Assembly: GCA_000421085.1 (NCBI GenBank)
Contig: ATWE01000031.1
Location: forward strand, 1-37,774
Reading direction: 5' to 3'
Length of the DNA: 37,774 nt
Origin: Ensifer sp. USDA 6670
GTDB lineage: Bacteria > Pseudomonadota > Alphaproteobacteria > Rhizobiales > Rhizobiaceae
Within the stretch, counting starts at the first letter, position 1; each line of letters starts with the position of its first letter. The position numbers were made by a program, and so were the translations under genes. The notes beneath the pieces are model-generated. The model saw nothing but the letters and a program-made list of their open reading frames with translations. It did no database searches and was not told the DNA's origin. Positions 24,851-32,983 of this stretch are shown one piece after another.

Positions 24851-27487
24851 ATGGAAGCGGGGCTCGTCCGGGTTCTCGACACCTTGCCGGGGATGGTGTT
24901 CACCGCCCTTTCCAGCGGGATCATCGATTTTGTGAACAAAGCTCTTGTTGAATTTACTGGGATTCCCCTTGCCGGCACGAGCGGATGGAACTGGCCGATA
25001 GACGCAGAGCTTACCAGAGCGTCGACACTCTCCCACGATTTTCGTTCAATGCTATTGCTGGCAGATCCATTTGAGATGGAGATGCCGATCCGTCGCGCGG
25101 ACGGCGCCAGCCGATCATTGCTCGTTCGTTGCAATCCGACGCATGACATGGATGGAGTTCAGCGATGGTACGGTGTTGCCACCGAACGCCTTACGTATCC
25201 GAGCAAGTCTGGGGACGGGAATGATTTTCAGCGCATCGTTGACAGTATTCCAGTACCGGTGGCCGTAACTACGCCGACTGGGGATGTCGAGGCGCTCAAC
25301 AACCCGGCTCTTGAATACTTCGGCATGACCCTCGAAGAACTGAAGAATTGGAAAGCCACCGAAGTCGTCCATCCTGAAGACCTTCAGCGGACGATCGAAG
25401 ATCAGCTTGCAGCACACCGCACGGGCACCTTCTATAACGTCGAGAGCCGTCATTTGCGGTGGGACGGTGTCTATCGCTGGCACAATGTTCTGGGATTGCC
25501 GTTGAGGGATACCGAAGGGACGATACTCAGGTGGTTTCACCTGCTGGTAGACGTTGACGATCGCAAGCGGGCGGAGTTGGAACTGGCAGTGCGTGAACGC
25601 GAGGCACGGGAGGTCCTCGAGAGCATTCCTGCAGGGCTCGGCGTGATCGGCTCCACTGGCGAGGTAGAGACGATCAATGGTCCGCTGTTGCGTTACTACG
25701 GGCGCACCTTGGATGAATTGCGAGAATGGCGCAGCGCAGATGTCGTCCACCCTGAGGACACCTCAAGGATGATTGACGCGGTCGACCGTGCGATCGGTAT
25801 CGGTGAACCGTATGATCTCGAGGTTCGACTGCGCAGGGCTGACGGAGAACATCGCTGGTTCCAGGTGACTGGTTCACCCCTGAAAGACGACGATGGTCGA
25901 ATTGTGCGCTGGTACGCCCTGCATGTTGATATTGACGATCGGAAGCGGGCTGAGGAAGCGCTTGCCGAGCGGGAGCGAGAATCCCGGCTTATCGTAGATG
26001 GCATTGCAGGGATGATTGCGATCTTCTCGCCGGATGCGAAGCTGATCGGTGGCAATCAACAGATCCTCGACTACTTCCAGCGCCCCCTCTCTGAGCTCGA
26101 CAATTGGGCTACCAATGGGATCACTCATCCTGACGATCTGCAGCTATGTATTGACAGTTTCATGAGGTCTATCGCTACCGGAGAGCCCTACGACTTCGAG
26201 ACCCGGTTCCTGCGGCACGATGGTGTCTGGCGCTGGTTCCAGCTCAGAGGACTACCTCTTCGCGACGCGGATGGAGAGATTGTTCGCTGGTATGGCCTGC
26301 TCACTGACATCGACGACCGAAAGCGCACTGAAGAACAGCTCCGAAGAAGCGAAGCCTTTCTCGCTGACGCCCAGCGGCTCAGCAAAACAGGGAGCTTTTC
26401 ATTACGACTGGAGACTGGGGAGATAATCTGGTCGGTAGAAACCTATCGGATATTCGACGTCGATGTGGCGACCCCGGTAACTCTTCAGACTGTGCTGTCC
26501 AGGCTCGACCCCGACAGCGTCACCACCGTGCGCGAAGTGATCGAGCGAGCACGCGATGGGGACGGTGATTTCGACTACGATATCAAGCTCATCATGTCAG
26601 ACCAGTCGGTCAAATATGTGCATGTATTGGCGCATAGCGAAAAGAATAGGGATGGAGAGCAGGAACTGATTGGCGCAGTTCAGGACTTCACCGAGAGCCG
26701 CATGGCTGAAGAGGCACTCAACGAGGTTCGCTCGGAGTTGTCCTACGTGACCCGTGTGACAAGTCTTGGTGTACTGACTGCTTCCATTGCTCACGAAGTG
26801 AACCAGCCACTGGCGGGAATTGTGACCAATGCCAGCACCTGTCTCCGGGTTCTTGCCACTGAGCCTCCAAATATGGAGGTCGCGAAGGATACTGCGCGCC
26901 GCATGATCCGCGATGCGAATCGCGCAGCGGATGTGATCGTACGGCTGCGCGCTCTGTTTAGCCGAAAGCCTCCAGCGATTGAATCGATCGACATAAACGA
27001 CGTGGCAAGCGAGGTGATCGCGCTGGCGTTCAGCGACATTCAGCGAGCTCGTGTTTCCGTCATTTCGGATTTCGGTGTCGATCTTCCTCGAGTTGCTGGC
27101 GCTCGCGTGCAATTGCAGCAGGTTATCATGAACCTTTTGCGGAATTCCATCGAGGCACTTGCCAACGTAACGGATCGGCCGAGACGAATTCACATACGGA
27201 CCATGTTTAAGGATGGCGGGCACGTCCAACTCTCGATCAAGGACACGGGTATCGGGTCGTCGGAGCTTGGGAAGATCTTCGATGCGTTCTACACGACCAA
27301 GCAGGACGGCATGGGGATCGGACTTTCCGTCAGCCGCGCGATCGTCGAATATCATAGTGGACGGCTCTTCGCGAGTGCGAACACCGACTACGGCGTGACG
27401 GTAGGCTTCTCCATCCCGGTGTCCGGGGCGAACAACACAACAGATGAGGACGCACCTCTGTTCGCGGGTCCGGGAGAATATCCATGA
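24851..27487 (+). CDS. five-PAS sensor histidine kinase (HK3)
   Basis: An 878-residue soluble kinase with five consecutive PAS domains (about 3-115, 124-243, 252-372, 378-497 and 503-620). Three of these end in near-identical PAC tails (DVDDRKRAE, DIDDRKRAE, DIDDRKRTE), which suggests internal duplication. HisKA follows with His648 in SIAHEVNQPLAGI, then HATPase (about 755-865) with LQQVIMNLLRNSIEAL, DTGIGSSELGKIFDAFYTTK and GMGIGLSVSRAI. ATG 24851 has AAGGA 5 nt upstream. No GAF domain or membrane segment is seen, so signals are probably cytosolic ligands, redox or cofactors bound by PAS. Its stop overlaps the start of receiver 2 by 4 nt, marking a cognate pair. Confidence 0.92.
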   Translation: MEAGLVRVLDTLPGMVFTALSSGIIDFVNKALVEFTGIPLAGTSGWNWPIDAELTRASTLSHDFRSMLLLADPFEMEMPIRRADGASRSLLVRCNPTHDMDGVQRWYGVATERLTYPSKSGDGNDFQRIVDSIPVPVAVTTPTGDVEALNNPALEYFGMTLEELKNWKATEVVHPEDLQRTIEDQLAAHRTGTFYNVESRHLRWDGVYRWHNVLGLPLRDTEGTILRWFHLLVDVDDRKRAELELAVREREAREVLESIPAGLGVIGSTGEVETINGPLLRYYGRTLDELREWRSADVVHPEDTSRMIDAVDRAIGIGEPYDLEVRLRRADGEHRWFQVTGSPLKDDDGRIVRWYALHVDIDDRKRAEEALAERERESRLIVDGIAGMIAIFSPDAKLIGGNQQILDYFQRPLSELDNWATNGITHPDDLQLCIDSFMRSIATGEPYDFETRFLRHDGVWRWFQLRGLPLRDADGEIVRWYGLLTDIDDRKRTEEQLRRSEAFLADAQRLSKTGSFSLRLETGEIIWSVETYRIFDVDVATPVTLQTVLSRLDPDSVTTVREVIERARDGDGDFDYDIKLIMSDQSVKYVHVLAHSEKNRDGEQELIGAVQDFTESRMAEEALNEVRSELSYVTRVTSLGVLTASIAHEVNQPLAGIVTNASTCLRVLATEPPNMEVAKDTARRMIRDANRAADVIVRLRALFSRKPPAIESIDINDVASEVIALAFSDIQRARVSVISDFGVDLPRVAGARVQLQQVIMNLLRNSIEALANVTDRPRRIHIRTMFKDGGHVQLSIKDTGIGSSELGKIFDAFYTTKQDGMGIGLSVSRAIVEYHSGRLFASANTDYGVTVGFSIPVSGANNTTDEDAPLFAGPGEYP

Positions 27488-27861
27488 CAGACAAGTCGAA
27501 GCTCGTGGCAGTTGTTGATGATGATGAATCGGTCCGTGAAGCATTGCCCGATCTGCTACGAGCGTTTGGCGTCCAGGTGGAAGCGTTCACGTCAGCAAGT
27601 TCATTTCTTGGTTCACCAGCCTATAGTCTCGCCGATTGTCTAGTCCTCGACGTCGCCATGCCCGAAATGAGTGGTCCGGAACTCCAGCAGGAGCTCAAGA
27701 AGAGAGGGCGAAATATCCCAATCATCTTCATTACCGCGATAAGGGACGAAGACATCCGAAAGCGGCTGATGAGGGAAGGTGCGGTCGATTGTCTAACCAA
27801 ACCGTTTAGCGACGACGAGCTTCACGAAGCCTTGCGGGCCGCAAAGGTGACGAAGACCTGA
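27484..27861 (+). CDS. stand-alone receiver-domain response regulator 2
   Basis: A 125-residue receiver domain without an output domain. It shows VVDDDESVREALPDLLRAFG, phospho-acceptor Asp56 in CLVLDVAMPEMSG, Thr in IFITA and Lys in CLTKPFSDDEL. It overlaps the HK3 stop (ATGA), so it is translated with HK3. It shares most positions with receiver 1, including VLDVAMPEMSGPEL, implying a duplicated kinase-receiver module. Neither receiver has the helix-turn-helix that the FixJ-type protein at 9123 carries, so a downstream partner is needed for gene control (inference). Confidence 0.9.
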   Translation: MTDKSKLVAVVDDDESVREALPDLLRAFGVQVEAFTSASSFLGSPAYSLADCLVLDVAMPEMSGPELQQELKKRGRNIPIIFITAIRDEDIRKRLMREGAVDCLTKPFSDDELHEALRAAKVTKT

Positions 27862-28139
27862 CACGCTACAGCCACCCAGCCCCATGCGTTGCGGATAGTG
27901 CAATTCGTTCCCTGGTCGCTTCGTCGCGCGCGATCGAGCAGCTCTCGCTTAAAAGGGTACACAGCGCTGATAGCCTTGTTCGCGGGCGGTCATTCCCCGA
28001 ACGGCACCTGCTACGTATCCTGCCCAGCGATGCCTTGACTTCAGCTCTAATCCATCTCCCAGAACGGACACCGCGTTCGAATCGGTCAGAACCAGAACGT
28101 GCCATCCTCGTCCAAACAGGCCGATACGAAGGTATCGGA

Positions 28140-28157
28140 GATACCATAGTTCAATGG
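28140..28157 (+). promoter_or_regulatory. regional 18-bp element before epoxide hydrolase 2
   Basis: GATACCATAGTTCAATGG is a full match, and with the bases before it forms the perfect 15-bp dyad GGTATCGGAGATACC (28131-28145). It lies 68 bp before the GTG at 28226. The rest of the 364-bp gap 27862-28225 holds no gene that I can support. Confidence 0.75.
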
Positions 28158-28225
28158 CTCGGACGTCCCCATTGGTGTGAGCTTGGCTCTCGCAACACCA
28201 AGGCAAACATATGCAGGAGGATGTC

Positions 28226-29521
28226 GTGTCCCAGACACAACCAACTATCACGCGTCGAACGCTGCTTGCAGTCGCTGCCTCCGCAAGCGCCGTCGGAATT
28301 CTACCGAATGCAGCGACTGCTGCGAGCGCAGCTCCCGGAATAACGCCGTTTAAATTCACGGCCACCGATGAGCAGCTCGCAGATCTTCATCGCCGCGTCG
28401 CTGCAACCCGGTGGCCCGACGAGGAAAACGTTGCGGACGACAGCCAGGGCGTCCGGCTAGGGACGATCAAGAAGCTCGCCAAGCACTGGAAGAGCCATGA
28501 CTGGCGCAAGGTCGAAGCCCGTCTCAATTCATTCCCGCAATTCATCACGGAGATCGACGGTCTCGACATCCACTTTATTCATGTAAAGTCGAAGCACGAA
28601 AATGCGCTGCCGATCATCATCACCCACGGCTGGCCCGGTTCGGTGATCGAGCAGTTGAAGATCATCAAGCCTCTGACGGATCCGACGGCCTACGGCGGCA
28701 CCGAGGCCGACGCCTTCCACGTCGTCATACCTTCGCTGCCTGGCTACGGCTTTTCGGGCAAGCCGCGGGAGACTGGATGGAACCCTCCGCGGATTGCCAA
28801 GGCGTGGGCCGTGCTGATGGAACGTCTCGGCTACACGAAATACGTTGCCCAGGGCGGCGACTGGGGGAATGCGGTGACGGAACTCATGGCCGTGCAGGAG
28901 CCGGCGGGGCTTCTCGGGATTCACACGAACATGGCCGCCACCGTTCCGGCGGAGATCTCGAAGGCACTGGCCGCCGGGACACCGCCGGAAGGTCTGTCCG
29001 CCGACGAGAAGCGCGCTTGGGATCAGCTCGATGACTTCAACAAGAACGGCCTCGGCTACGCGATCGAAATGAACAACAGGCCACAGACCCTCTACGGCAT
29101 CGTGGATTCGCCGATCGGCCTTGCGGCATGGATGCTCGACCACGACATCCGGAGCTACCGCATGATCGCGCGGTCGATCGACGGTGAGAAGGAAGACCTG
29201 ACGCCCGATGACGTGCTCGACAATGTCACCCTCTACTGGCTGACAAATACGGCAATCTCGTCGGCACGGCTCTATTGGGACAACGCACATCACCCGAGCG
29301 GCGGCTTCTTTGATCCGCGCGGGATCAAGATCCCGGTCGCGGTGAGTGCGTTCCCCGACGAAATCTACCAGGCGCCGCAGAGCTGGGCTGAAAAGGCCTA
29401 TCCCAACCTCATTCACTACAATCGGCTGCCGAAGGGCGGCCACTTCGCAGCCTGGGAGCAGCCCGAACTTTTCACCGCCGAGCTTCGCGCTTCATTCAAA
29501 TCGCTTCGCGACCAGATCTGA
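28226..29521 (+). CDS. Tat-exported epoxide hydrolase, microsomal (EHN) type, copy 2
   Basis: A 431-residue paralogue of the protein at 16739. A GTG start at 28226 is preferred over ATG 28211 because AGGAGG (28215-28220) sits 5 nt before it and would lie inside the coding sequence of the longer form. A twin-arginine signal (ITRRTLL at 8-14, then a hydrophobic core, cleavage probably near NAATAASA) precedes an EHN domain and the hydrolase core. Motifs: HGWPG (134-138), nucleophile Asp212 in GGDWGN, His406 in KGGHFAAWEQP. It heads a compact three-gene unit with the SRPBCC-like and isochorismatase-like genes (gaps of 59 and 15 nt). Confidence 0.92.
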   Translation: MSQTQPTITRRTLLAVAASASAVGILPNAATAASAAPGITPFKFTATDEQLADLHRRVAATRWPDEENVADDSQGVRLGTIKKLAKHWKSHDWRKVEARLNSFPQFITEIDGLDIHFIHVKSKHENALPIIITHGWPGSVIEQLKIIKPLTDPTAYGGTEADAFHVVIPSLPGYGFSGKPRETGWNPPRIAKAWAVLMERLGYTKYVAQGGDWGNAVTELMAVQEPAGLLGIHTNMAATVPAEISKALAAGTPPEGLSADEKRAWDQLDDFNKNGLGYAIEMNNRPQTLYGIVDSPIGLAAWMLDHDIRSYRMIARSIDGEKEDLTPDDVLDNVTLYWLTNTAISSARLYWDNAHHPSGGFFDPRGIKIPVAVSAFPDEIYQAPQSWAEKAYPNLIHYNRLPKGGHFAAWEQPELFTAELRASFKSLRDQI

Positions 29522-29580
29522 GCAACGTGGCGCGGAAACTCCGCGCCGCACCCCTGCCCGCCCAATCCAGGAGAATGACA

Positions 29581-30123
29581 ATGCGTGACAATCAGATTGT
29601 GGACTCCAGCTTCACCGCAATCATCAACGCGCCGATCGAAAAGATCGACATCCCGGCATGGTGCTTCTCCTTGCCGGAGAAGGAGTATCAGGGTTGCTCA
29701 CCCGCTCATATCGCCGCCGGTTTCACAACCGCCCCGGATGGCACGCGGATGTCGATCAACGTCGAAACAATCGGCGGCAGCCTGATGGTGCAGCACTATC
29801 ACGAGACGCTCGGAGAGAAGACCCATCTCATCCTCGACTCCGACTCCGACGTCTTCACCCCGACTGGCCGCGTGGTCATCCACGTGACATGGGAACTCAG
29901 TGTCAAGGCCCTCGACAAGGATCGCTGCGAATTCACAAACCGCGTCCAATCCTTCGCAACCGACGAGATGCTGGCAGGACTCGAACGGCAGGGCATTCCT
30001 TTCGATGTCTTCCGGACACAGCGCCAGCCGATGTCGATTGCCCACAACAAGGGCGAAACACCGCTGTTCGCAGCAAGCATCGAACGTTTCGCGCTACGCC
30101 CGCAGTCCGCCAGGGCGGCATGA
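29581..30123 (+). CDS. SRPBCC-like conserved protein of unknown function
   Basis: A 180-residue soluble protein. The opening DSSFTAIINAPIEKIDIPAW resembles the first strand and helix of START/SRPBCC ligand-binding folds. The middle alternates beta strands (MSINVETIGGSLMVQHYHET, VVIHVTWELSVKAL) and the end is helical. I recall similar proteins annotated only as conserved SRPBCC-type. ATG 29581 is chosen over 29575 because AGGAG stands 7 nt before it and only 1 nt before the other. It lies between the epoxide hydrolase and an isochorismatase-like hydrolase in one apparent operon, so it may bind or process a product of the hydrolase (inference). Confidence 0.75.
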   Translation: MRDNQIVDSSFTAIINAPIEKIDIPAWCFSLPEKEYQGCSPAHIAAGFTTAPDGTRMSINVETIGGSLMVQHYHETLGEKTHLILDSDSDVFTPTGRVVIHVTWELSVKALDKDRCEFTNRVQSFATDEMLAGLERQGIPFDVFRTQRQPMSIAHNKGETPLFAASIERFALRPQSARAA

Positions 30124-30138
30124 CTACCGGAGGTCACC

Positions 30139-30792
30139 ATGACACACCTGACCGTTCCCTATGACGCCGCTAACACCGGCCTACTGGTCGTCGATCCCTA
30201 CAACGACTTCATATCGGAAGGCGGGAAGATCTGGCCACGTATCCAAGCCGTTGCCGAGGCTAACAACTGCGTCGAGCATATGGCTCAGATCCTTCAGGCC
30301 GCGCGTGGCAACAAGCTGCGTGTCTTCTTCGCCATGCATCATCGATACCGCGAGGGCGACTACGAGAATTGGAAATACATCGCGCCGGTTCAGCGCGCCG
30401 CATGGCATCGCAAAAGCTTCGAATATGGCACTTGGGGCGGCGAGTTCAGGGCCGAGTTTGTCCCTGTGGCTGGAGAAACGGTCGCTCAGGAGCATTGGTG
30501 CTCAAGTGGTTTCGCAAATACCGACTTGGACAACCAGCTCAAAAGGCAGGGCATACAGCGGCTGATAGTCGTCGGCCTGATAGCGCACACCTGCATCGAG
30601 GCGACAGTCCGGTTCGCTGCCGAACTCGGCTACGACGTAACGGTCGTGAAGGATGCCGTCGCGGACTATTCCGACGAGATGATGCGCGCGGCGCTGGAGA
30701 TCAACATGCCGAACTACGCGAATGCGATCGTCAGCACGAAAGAGGTCCTTGAGGCGATTTCCGCTGCGGGAAGCTCGGTCGCGGCAGAATAA
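30139..30792 (+). CDS. isochorismatase-family cysteine hydrolase
   Basis: A 217-residue hydrolase of the isochorismatase/nicotinamidase fold. The catalytic Asp19 is in LLVVDPYNDF and the nucleophile Cys152 is in IAHTCIEATVRFAAELGYD. The third catalytic residue, a Lys expected just before the segment EHWCSSGFANTDLD, appears to be Gln117 (VAQEHW), which is odd and may affect activity. GGAGG stands 6 nt before ATG 30139. It is third in the epoxide-hydrolase unit, 15 nt after the SRPBCC-like gene. Substrates in this family are amides or vinyl ethers; here the substrate is unknown. Confidence 0.85.
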   Translation: MTHLTVPYDAANTGLLVVDPYNDFISEGGKIWPRIQAVAEANNCVEHMAQILQAARGNKLRVFFAMHHRYREGDYENWKYIAPVQRAAWHRKSFEYGTWGGEFRAEFVPVAGETVAQEHWCSSGFANTDLDNQLKRQGIQRLIVVGLIAHTCIEATVRFAAELGYDVTVVKDAVADYSDEMMRAALEINMPNYANAIVSTKEVLEAISAAGSSVAAE

Positions 30793-31040
30793 GGGATATG
30801 CGTACTCCGCGTAGCTGCCCGATCCTCTGCCATGTTAGGCCTCAATTGCAAGCCCATTGTGCGGCCCTTGTCGCCCGACGGGCGATCCGAGACGGACATG
30901 GCAAAGGATTCACCTCACGTAGTGGCGGAATTCGATGGCGGCGGAGGCAAGCAGGCTCGGGTTCCTCCTCACTCGCCGGATGTGGGAAATGAGCCGACGT
31001 TCCGTTGACGCTCGCCCCTTCCAATCCCATCTGCACTCGC

Positions 31041-31682
31041 ATGGCCAGGGCGAGAACGAAGACGAAGGAAAGCAATGATCCCGAGCTGATCAGGGAGTGG
31101 TCACTCCCCGTGGAGGCGACTCTCGGGTCGGCCGTCAGGGTGAAGGGAATTCTGCAGGAGATCCGGTCTCGCCTGCCCCCGGCGGTCAGAAAGTCTCTGG
31201 ATATGCAGGCGGGCGAGCTTACTCTAGTCATGCCGGAAGCGTCGAAGAACGCGTTTCGGGCGACCTCCTCGATTGTCTCCGAAGCGCTGCAGAAGATCGC
31301 ATCCCTTCCAATCATCCCTCGCGAGATCGAGGACATCCTGACGATCACGGCTTCTGAAAGGAAGCGTTGGTTGGAGGACGGTCGTCTTCCGAGCGCTGGA
31401 ACGAGAACCGTCCGGCTTCAGGGCCGAGCGCGGCGGATCACCTTCCACGTCTTCGATCCGCGGATTGTGGAAGACCTGCTCAACCGAGGTGTTGTGGACG
31501 AATGGCGAGAGGAGGACGCGGCGGCGAAGGCAGAAAACCGGAGGCGCGCCGCGTACCAGGCGAAGCTGAAGCGTTCGCTGAAGAGACAAAAGAAGGACGA
31601 ACGAACAGAAGAGAACGCTGACGACACTTCAACCCGATTGAGCGGATGGGACGAATTCGAGAGCAACGGCCTGCTGCGGTAG
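31041..31682 (+). CDS. hypothetical protein with a possible DNA-binding segment
   Basis: A 213-residue protein that I do not recognise. The N-terminal third (ELIREWSLPVEATLGSAVRV, then ILQEIRSRLPPAVRKSLDMQ) is helical. The middle contains LTITASERKRWLEDGRLPSA followed by a basic beta stretch GRARRITFHVFDPRIVEDLL. This resembles a MerR/excisionase-type winged helix, in which an ERxRWxxxGRLP-like turn precedes a wing. The C-terminus is a long, very charged helix (EDAAAKAENRRRAAYQAKLK), probably coiled coil. ATG 31041 is chosen because homologous-looking sequence begins there; no ribosome-binding site is evident. The preceding 30793-31040 shows nothing identifiable. Confidence 0.6.
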   Translation: MARARTKTKESNDPELIREWSLPVEATLGSAVRVKGILQEIRSRLPPAVRKSLDMQAGELTLVMPEASKNAFRATSSIVSEALQKIASLPIIPREIEDILTITASERKRWLEDGRLPSAGTRTVRLQGRARRITFHVFDPRIVEDLLNRGVVDEWREEDAAAKAENRRRAAYQAKLKRSLKRQKKDERTEENADDTSTRLSGWDEFESNGLLR

Positions 31683-31819
31683 GATTGGTGGCGTTCGCAT
31701 CGGCGGATGATCGCTGGACTCGCCAAGGGGCCTCGGTAGCCACCTGCTTCACCATATGGTGTGATCGGAAACAGAACCCTGCTTCAAGGGGCGTTAATTC
31801 GGACGAGAGTCTCTAAGCT

Positions 31820-32353
31820 ATGATCGGTGCCATCATTCAAGCTTGGCATTTCGAAGACGTCGTGAGACTGTCCGGTTACGGCAACGTGGTCTCCACCAAT
31901 TACCCTCCAACAGCTTTGATCCATGACGGAGCATCTGATGAAAAGCTGACCACTGATGGAGTGGCCACCTACTACATCAGTCAGAGCGGTCTTTTCCTTC
32001 AAGATGAGGAACGGGCACAGCAGCTTCTTGAAAGGCTGTACGAATTAGGCGATTGGGCTGCCGGAGAAATCGTTGAACGACACCGCCGGGATCAAGAGAG
32101 GCATGGCAGCGACTACAATAAGCTCAAACCGAGCTTGACTGTACCTCAGATGTTGGTGCGACGCTTCGTGAAAAGGAATCCCGGATCATCGCTGGTCAGC
32201 ATTTCTGTCGGCACCAGCATGCCTGTCACAGTTCTGCGAGAGATCGTAGACGATCTTTGCCGAGACGGCATTCTCGTCATGAGCGCTGAAAGTGATCCGA
32301 CCTACCGTCTGAGTGCCACGGAATTGGCTCGGTATAAGGCATTCCAGGATTAG
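31820..32353 (+). CDS. hypothetical protein with a C-terminal winged-helix-like region
   Basis: A 177-residue protein of unknown family. The first 80 residues are mixed alpha/beta (IQAWHFEDVVRLSGYGNVVS; ATYYISQSGLFLQDEERAQQ). The second half looks like a winged helix: TVPQMLVRRFVKRNPGSSLV, then MPVTVLREIVDDLCRDGILV and a strand MSAESDPTYRLSATE. ATG 31820 has a weak GAGAG about 13 nt upstream. It may be a small regulator. Base composition seems lower in GC than the enzyme genes, which would fit later acquisition (impression, not a measurement). Confidence 0.6.
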   Translation: MIGAIIQAWHFEDVVRLSGYGNVVSTNYPPTALIHDGASDEKLTTDGVATYYISQSGLFLQDEERAQQLLERLYELGDWAAGEIVERHRRDQERHGSDYNKLKPSLTVPQMLVRRFVKRNPGSSLVSISVGTSMPVTVLREIVDDLCRDGILVMSAESDPTYRLSATELARYKAFQD

Positions 32354-32423
32354 AGAAATTCGCGCCGCCGCCTCCGCAGAACCGCTCACTGGCAGTTGAA
32401 AACCGCCAGCGGCGCGTAGTACT

Positions 32424-32775
32424 TCAGTGAAAATTTCTGCTCTTAATCCTCAGCGTGTCGATATGCAGGTCTCTGACGTAGATGTCCCTCGGCTGCTGCG
32501 CTGGCTTCGACCTGTCCCGTGAATCCGGACTGCCAGGGGATCCATGCGCGAACTCGTCTCCCCCTACCCGTCGGCAACTTGAATTCGCTGTCGCGATCAG
32601 CCAACCCCCACAGGTCGCCAGACAGGTCGAAGAGCTGGTGCGCGACGAGGTGGACAACACCCCCCTCGCGCTGAATCCTGCCGTTGATCGCCATCATTGA
32701 GGATCCGAGCACCACGCGGCGACGCTTCTCAAACAGCGAAGGCCACACTACCACCTTCGCGGGTGCCGTTTCGTA
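32424..32775 (-). pseudogene. dnaE2: dnaE2 (imuC) error-prone polymerase, C-terminal fragment, frameshifted
   Basis: The minus strand encodes the last 110-120 residues of DnaE2-type polymerases: ETAPAKVVVWPSLFEKRRRV, then MMAINGRIQREGGVVHLVAH, QLFDLSGDLWGLADRDSEFK and LPTGRG. One extra base near 32559 shifts the frame. After it the family's ending resumes: DEFAHGSPGSPDSRDRSK, RDIYVRDLHIDTLRIKSRNF and His before TGA. The first 900 or so residues are missing and there is no start, so this is a dead remnant. Full genes normally lie in an imuA-imuB-dnaE2 damage-response cassette, common on rhizobial replicons. The truncation point lies beside the 18-bp element at 32820, marking a recombination boundary. 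Confidence 0.85.
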
Positions 32776-32819
32776 CTTGAGTAATATGGGAAGGTCGCCA
32801 TTGTCCCTCACATTTGGGC

Positions 32820-32837
32820 AATACCATAGTATGATGT
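32820..32837 (+). promoter_or_regulatory. degenerate copy of the regional 18-bp element before the MFS gene
   Basis: AATACCATAGTATGATGT matches with three mismatches, 146 bp before the ATG at 32984. About 20 bp to the left, CCATTGTCC (32798-32806) could be the end of a decayed opposite-facing partner. Confidence 0.4.
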
Positions 32838-32983
32838 GCTTGGTGCCAGTTTCCGCTAAGCTCAGCTACACGCACTCGGGCATCAGGCAAGGTGAAGGAC
32901 ATGATGCACCTGTGCCGGCCAGTTTTGAGATAGATCGACGATGTCCGTCGGTTCGGACGTAGCTGACCAGAGTTGATGGGAAA

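Noticed and set aside
28529..29443. A 304-codon minus-strand open frame opposite epoxide hydrolase 2
   Set aside because: Same antisense pattern as at the first epoxide hydrolase; it is a by-product of codon use in the two paralogues.
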